DNA from: Chloroflexi bacterium UBA6077
GTDB taxonomy: Bacteria; Chloroflexota; UBA6077
Direction of reading: 5' to 3'
Length of the DNA stretch: 14,691 nucleotides
Assembly (NCBI GenBank): GCA_002436065.1
Contig: DIXP01000048.1
Span: forward strand, 1-14,691
The position numbers and the translations under genes are program-made. Under the pieces are notes generated by a model. The model was not told the DNA's origin. It saw only the letters and a program-made list of their open reading frames with translations, and ran no database searches. Of the stretch, positions 13,346 through 14,691 are shown piece after piece (within the stretch, counting starts at the first letter, position 1; the number at the start of each line of letters is the position of its first letter).

Positions 13346-14395
13346 ATGAGACATCGCGCATTGAGCCTGACGTTGGCCGGTCTGGCTGTCCTGCTAATGG
13401 CCACCACAGTCTTCGCTCAGACAACCTTCGTTACGACAGGCCGGGTCGACACGATCATCGGCTTCTCCCAGGCCCGAGTGCCTACTGAGGTAGCCCCTGG
13501 GACCTTCGTGCCCCAGGTTAGGGCCATGGACCGTCTGGCAGCTGCCCAGGGAGAGCCAATCGTCTCCTACGTCACGGACCTGGAGACCTACTTCGTCGAC
13601 CGCTTCGGTTGGAGACCCAGCGCGGAGACAACGGTACTGCTGTACACCAACAATGAGACCATGATTGGCGACCTTCAGTCACTCAGGGGCACCCCCATGA
13701 CGGACCTGGTATCCATCAACGGTCTCAGCCAGCCTGCCATTCTGACCAAGGTCAACCAGAGCAACGGTCCGGTTCCCGAGGGCAGCTGGGCAATCCTGGT
13801 CAGCCTGGACATGGATGCCGCCAACAGGATGTTCAACGAACAGGCCTTTCAGTTCTCGGTGATCAACAACCAGAGCTCCCTGATCCCTGGCGTCAACGTT
13901 CCCACCACCAACACAATTGATCAAGCCGCGCTGGATGCCAGAAACGCCATGGCTATGATCCAGCAGTCGCTGGCTCGCCAGTACACTCAGCTGATGATCG
14001 AGGATCTCGCCGGCATCTCCGGGCCGGAATGGTTCAGGTCGGGTCTCGCTGACTCCATCTCCTTTGCTCTAGTCCCGGGTGTCCCTCAGGAACAGGGTGA
14101 GGCGCTGGCAGTGGCCCGGTACGAGGAGTTGAACAACAACATTCCGACCCTGAGCCAGATCCAGGATGTATGGAGCTTCTTCATCGGACAGGGCGGACTG
14201 ACGGCTGAGACCGCAAGAGGCATCGGCTTCCTGGCAAGCCGAACCCTGACCAACACCCTGTCTGGAAGCCAGATAGCCAGCATCCTGGAGAACTTGGGCA
14301 GCGGATCGAGCTTCGATTCCCAGCTGCAGTCGACCGCCGGCTTCGACCTGGCCGAGCTGGACATCCAGTTCCAGTCGCTGATCCCGATCCCGTAA
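13346..14395 (+). CDS. Secreted peptidase-MA-like protein, catalytic residues lost
   Basis: This 349-residue exported protein starts with a clear signal peptide: basic MRHR, a hydrophobic core and likely cleavage after VFA (24/25). The mature part resembles peptidase-MA-like (gluzincin) proteins: a DRFGWRPSAETTVLLYTN strand, then LARQYTQLMIEDLAG at about 209-223 and PEWFRSGLADSISF at about 227-240. In active relatives these segments normally read like LAHELTH and PRWLxEGLA. Here the HExxH positions are Arg211-Gln-Tyr-Thr-Gln215 and the third-ligand Glu position is Ser, so zinc binding and catalysis are not expected. It is Asn/Gln-rich, has one good ribosome-binding site (AGGAGG, 8 nt before the ATG) and is probably monocistronic. 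The family link rests on the two motifs' spacing and flanks, so it is moderately sure. Confidence 0.72.
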   Translation: MRHRALSLTLAGLAVLLMATTVFAQTTFVTTGRVDTIIGFSQARVPTEVAPGTFVPQVRAMDRLAAAQGEPIVSYVTDLETYFVDRFGWRPSAETTVLLYTNNETMIGDLQSLRGTPMTDLVSINGLSQPAILTKVNQSNGPVPEGSWAILVSLDMDAANRMFNEQAFQFSVINNQSSLIPGVNVPTTNTIDQAALDARNAMAMIQQSLARQYTQLMIEDLAGISGPEWFRSGLADSISFALVPGVPQEQGEALAVARYEELNNNIPTLSQIQDVWSFFIGQGGLTAETARGIGFLASRTLTNTLSGSQIASILENLGSGSSFDSQLQSTAGFDLAELDIQFQSLIPIP

Positions 14396-14410
14396 ACCAT
14401 ACCCCGACTC

Positions 14411-14443
14411 GAGACCCGGTTCGGCGCGGTCGTTCCGGGTCTC
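14411..14443. terminator. Hairpin 1 after the secreted-protein gene
   Basis: GAGACCCGG (14411-14419) pairs with CCGGGTCTC (14435-14443), a 9-bp stem with a 15-nt loop, 15 bp after the TAA. Confidence 0.5.
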
Positions 14444-14455
14444 ATCTCAGGCCAG

Positions 14456-14494
14456 CTATCTGCTCCGGTGGTGTTAGGCCACCGGAGCAGATAG
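14456..14494. terminator. Hairpin 2, 16-bp perfect stem
   Basis: CTATCTGCTCCGGTGG (14456-14471) is exactly complementary to CCACCGGAGCAGATAG (14479-14494) with loop TGTTAGG. It is the strongest terminator-like structure after the secreted-protein gene, without a T-run. Confidence 0.65.
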
Positions 14495-14519
14495 ACGACT
14501 CCGCAACCGACGCAGTGTT

Positions 14520-14550
14520 GGGGAGGCTAGGCCACAGTCCTGGCCTCCCC
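14520..14550 (+). terminator. Hairpin 3, GGGGAGGC/GCCTCCCC
   Basis: GGGGAGGC (14520-14527) pairs with GCCTCCCC (14543-14550); an alternative inner hairpin AGGCCA/TGGCCT is possible. A CCCCCCTTTT tract follows closely, giving the only modest T-run among the three. Confidence 0.55.
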
Positions 14551-14691
14551 AGCCCCCCTTTTCCCGCTCCACTTAGGGATGGACTCCCTCGGTTGATTGG
14601 CTGTTGATCTCACGGGATGCCGATCCCACGAGGAGAAATCTTTCGCGAGGGCCGCCCTCTTGAGGTGGCTCATCGCGATAAAGTGTGATGG

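Larger units (their letters stand above)
14396..14691. other. Downstream non-coding tail at the window edge
   Basis: The region holds three successive hairpins (14411-14550) and then about 140 bases with no gene visible on either strand. An ATG at 14688 next to the edge could open a gene but cannot be judged. Confidence 0.5.

Overview
The window looks like a piece of chromosome from a GC-rich, probably anaerobic or facultative bacterium. A corrinoid-dependent methyltransfer gene pair, an aldo/keto reductase with two iron-sulfur Cys motifs, a lactate-racemase (LarA) homologue, a di-iron ferritin-like protein and a peptidase-MA-like secreted protein would suit an uncultured Chloroflexota or similar lineage. 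That placement is an inference, since no ribosomal or other phylogenetic marker is present. TGA, TAA and TAG all serve as ordinary stops.

Left part (1-2745): on the minus strand a corrinoid (B12-binding) protein and a UroD/MtaA-type methyltransferase overlap by ATGA and form a two-gene methyltransfer operon. Divergent from it lies a broken LacI-type regulator that lacks its DNA-binding domain and is frameshifted at a C-run. A 16-bp dyad sits between them and may be a relic operator.

Middle-left (2750-6323): a minus-strand series runs aldo/keto reductase -> GNAT/YoaP-like protein -> MATE transporter. The GNAT/YoaP gene is cut by one in-frame TAG exactly between its two domains. Upstream (6324-6948) is a non-coding block with two REP-like ATTCCCGC/GCGGGAAT palindromes inside a 279-bp segment bounded by 15-bp near-perfect terminal inverted repeats, so it resembles a small non-autonomous mobile element.

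Centre (6949-9723): a membrane-anchored DUF6544-like protein (+), a strong shared bidirectional terminator, a ferritin-like di-iron protein (-), then a divergently transcribed LarA-family protein (+). A minimal two-helix K+ channel (-) follows, convergent with larA.

Right part (10119-14691): a 619-base non-coding stretch is packed with small hairpins and one long 17-bp-stem hairpin. Next come a small two-segment membrane protein with a C-terminal NTF2-like domain and, overlapping it by ATGA, a divergent FtsH-type AAA+ metalloprotease. The protease keeps all catalytic motifs but has almost no extracytoplasmic domain between its two membrane segments, so the partner may supply one in trans. A terminator and a secreted protein follow; that protein resembles a peptidase-MA-family gluzincin whose zinc and catalytic residues are all replaced. 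Three hairpins in a row close the window.

The most unusual items are the FtsH-like/partner pair, the dead peptidase-like secreted protein, the amber-split GNAT-YoaP gene, the MITE-like element and the hairpin-dense intergenic region.
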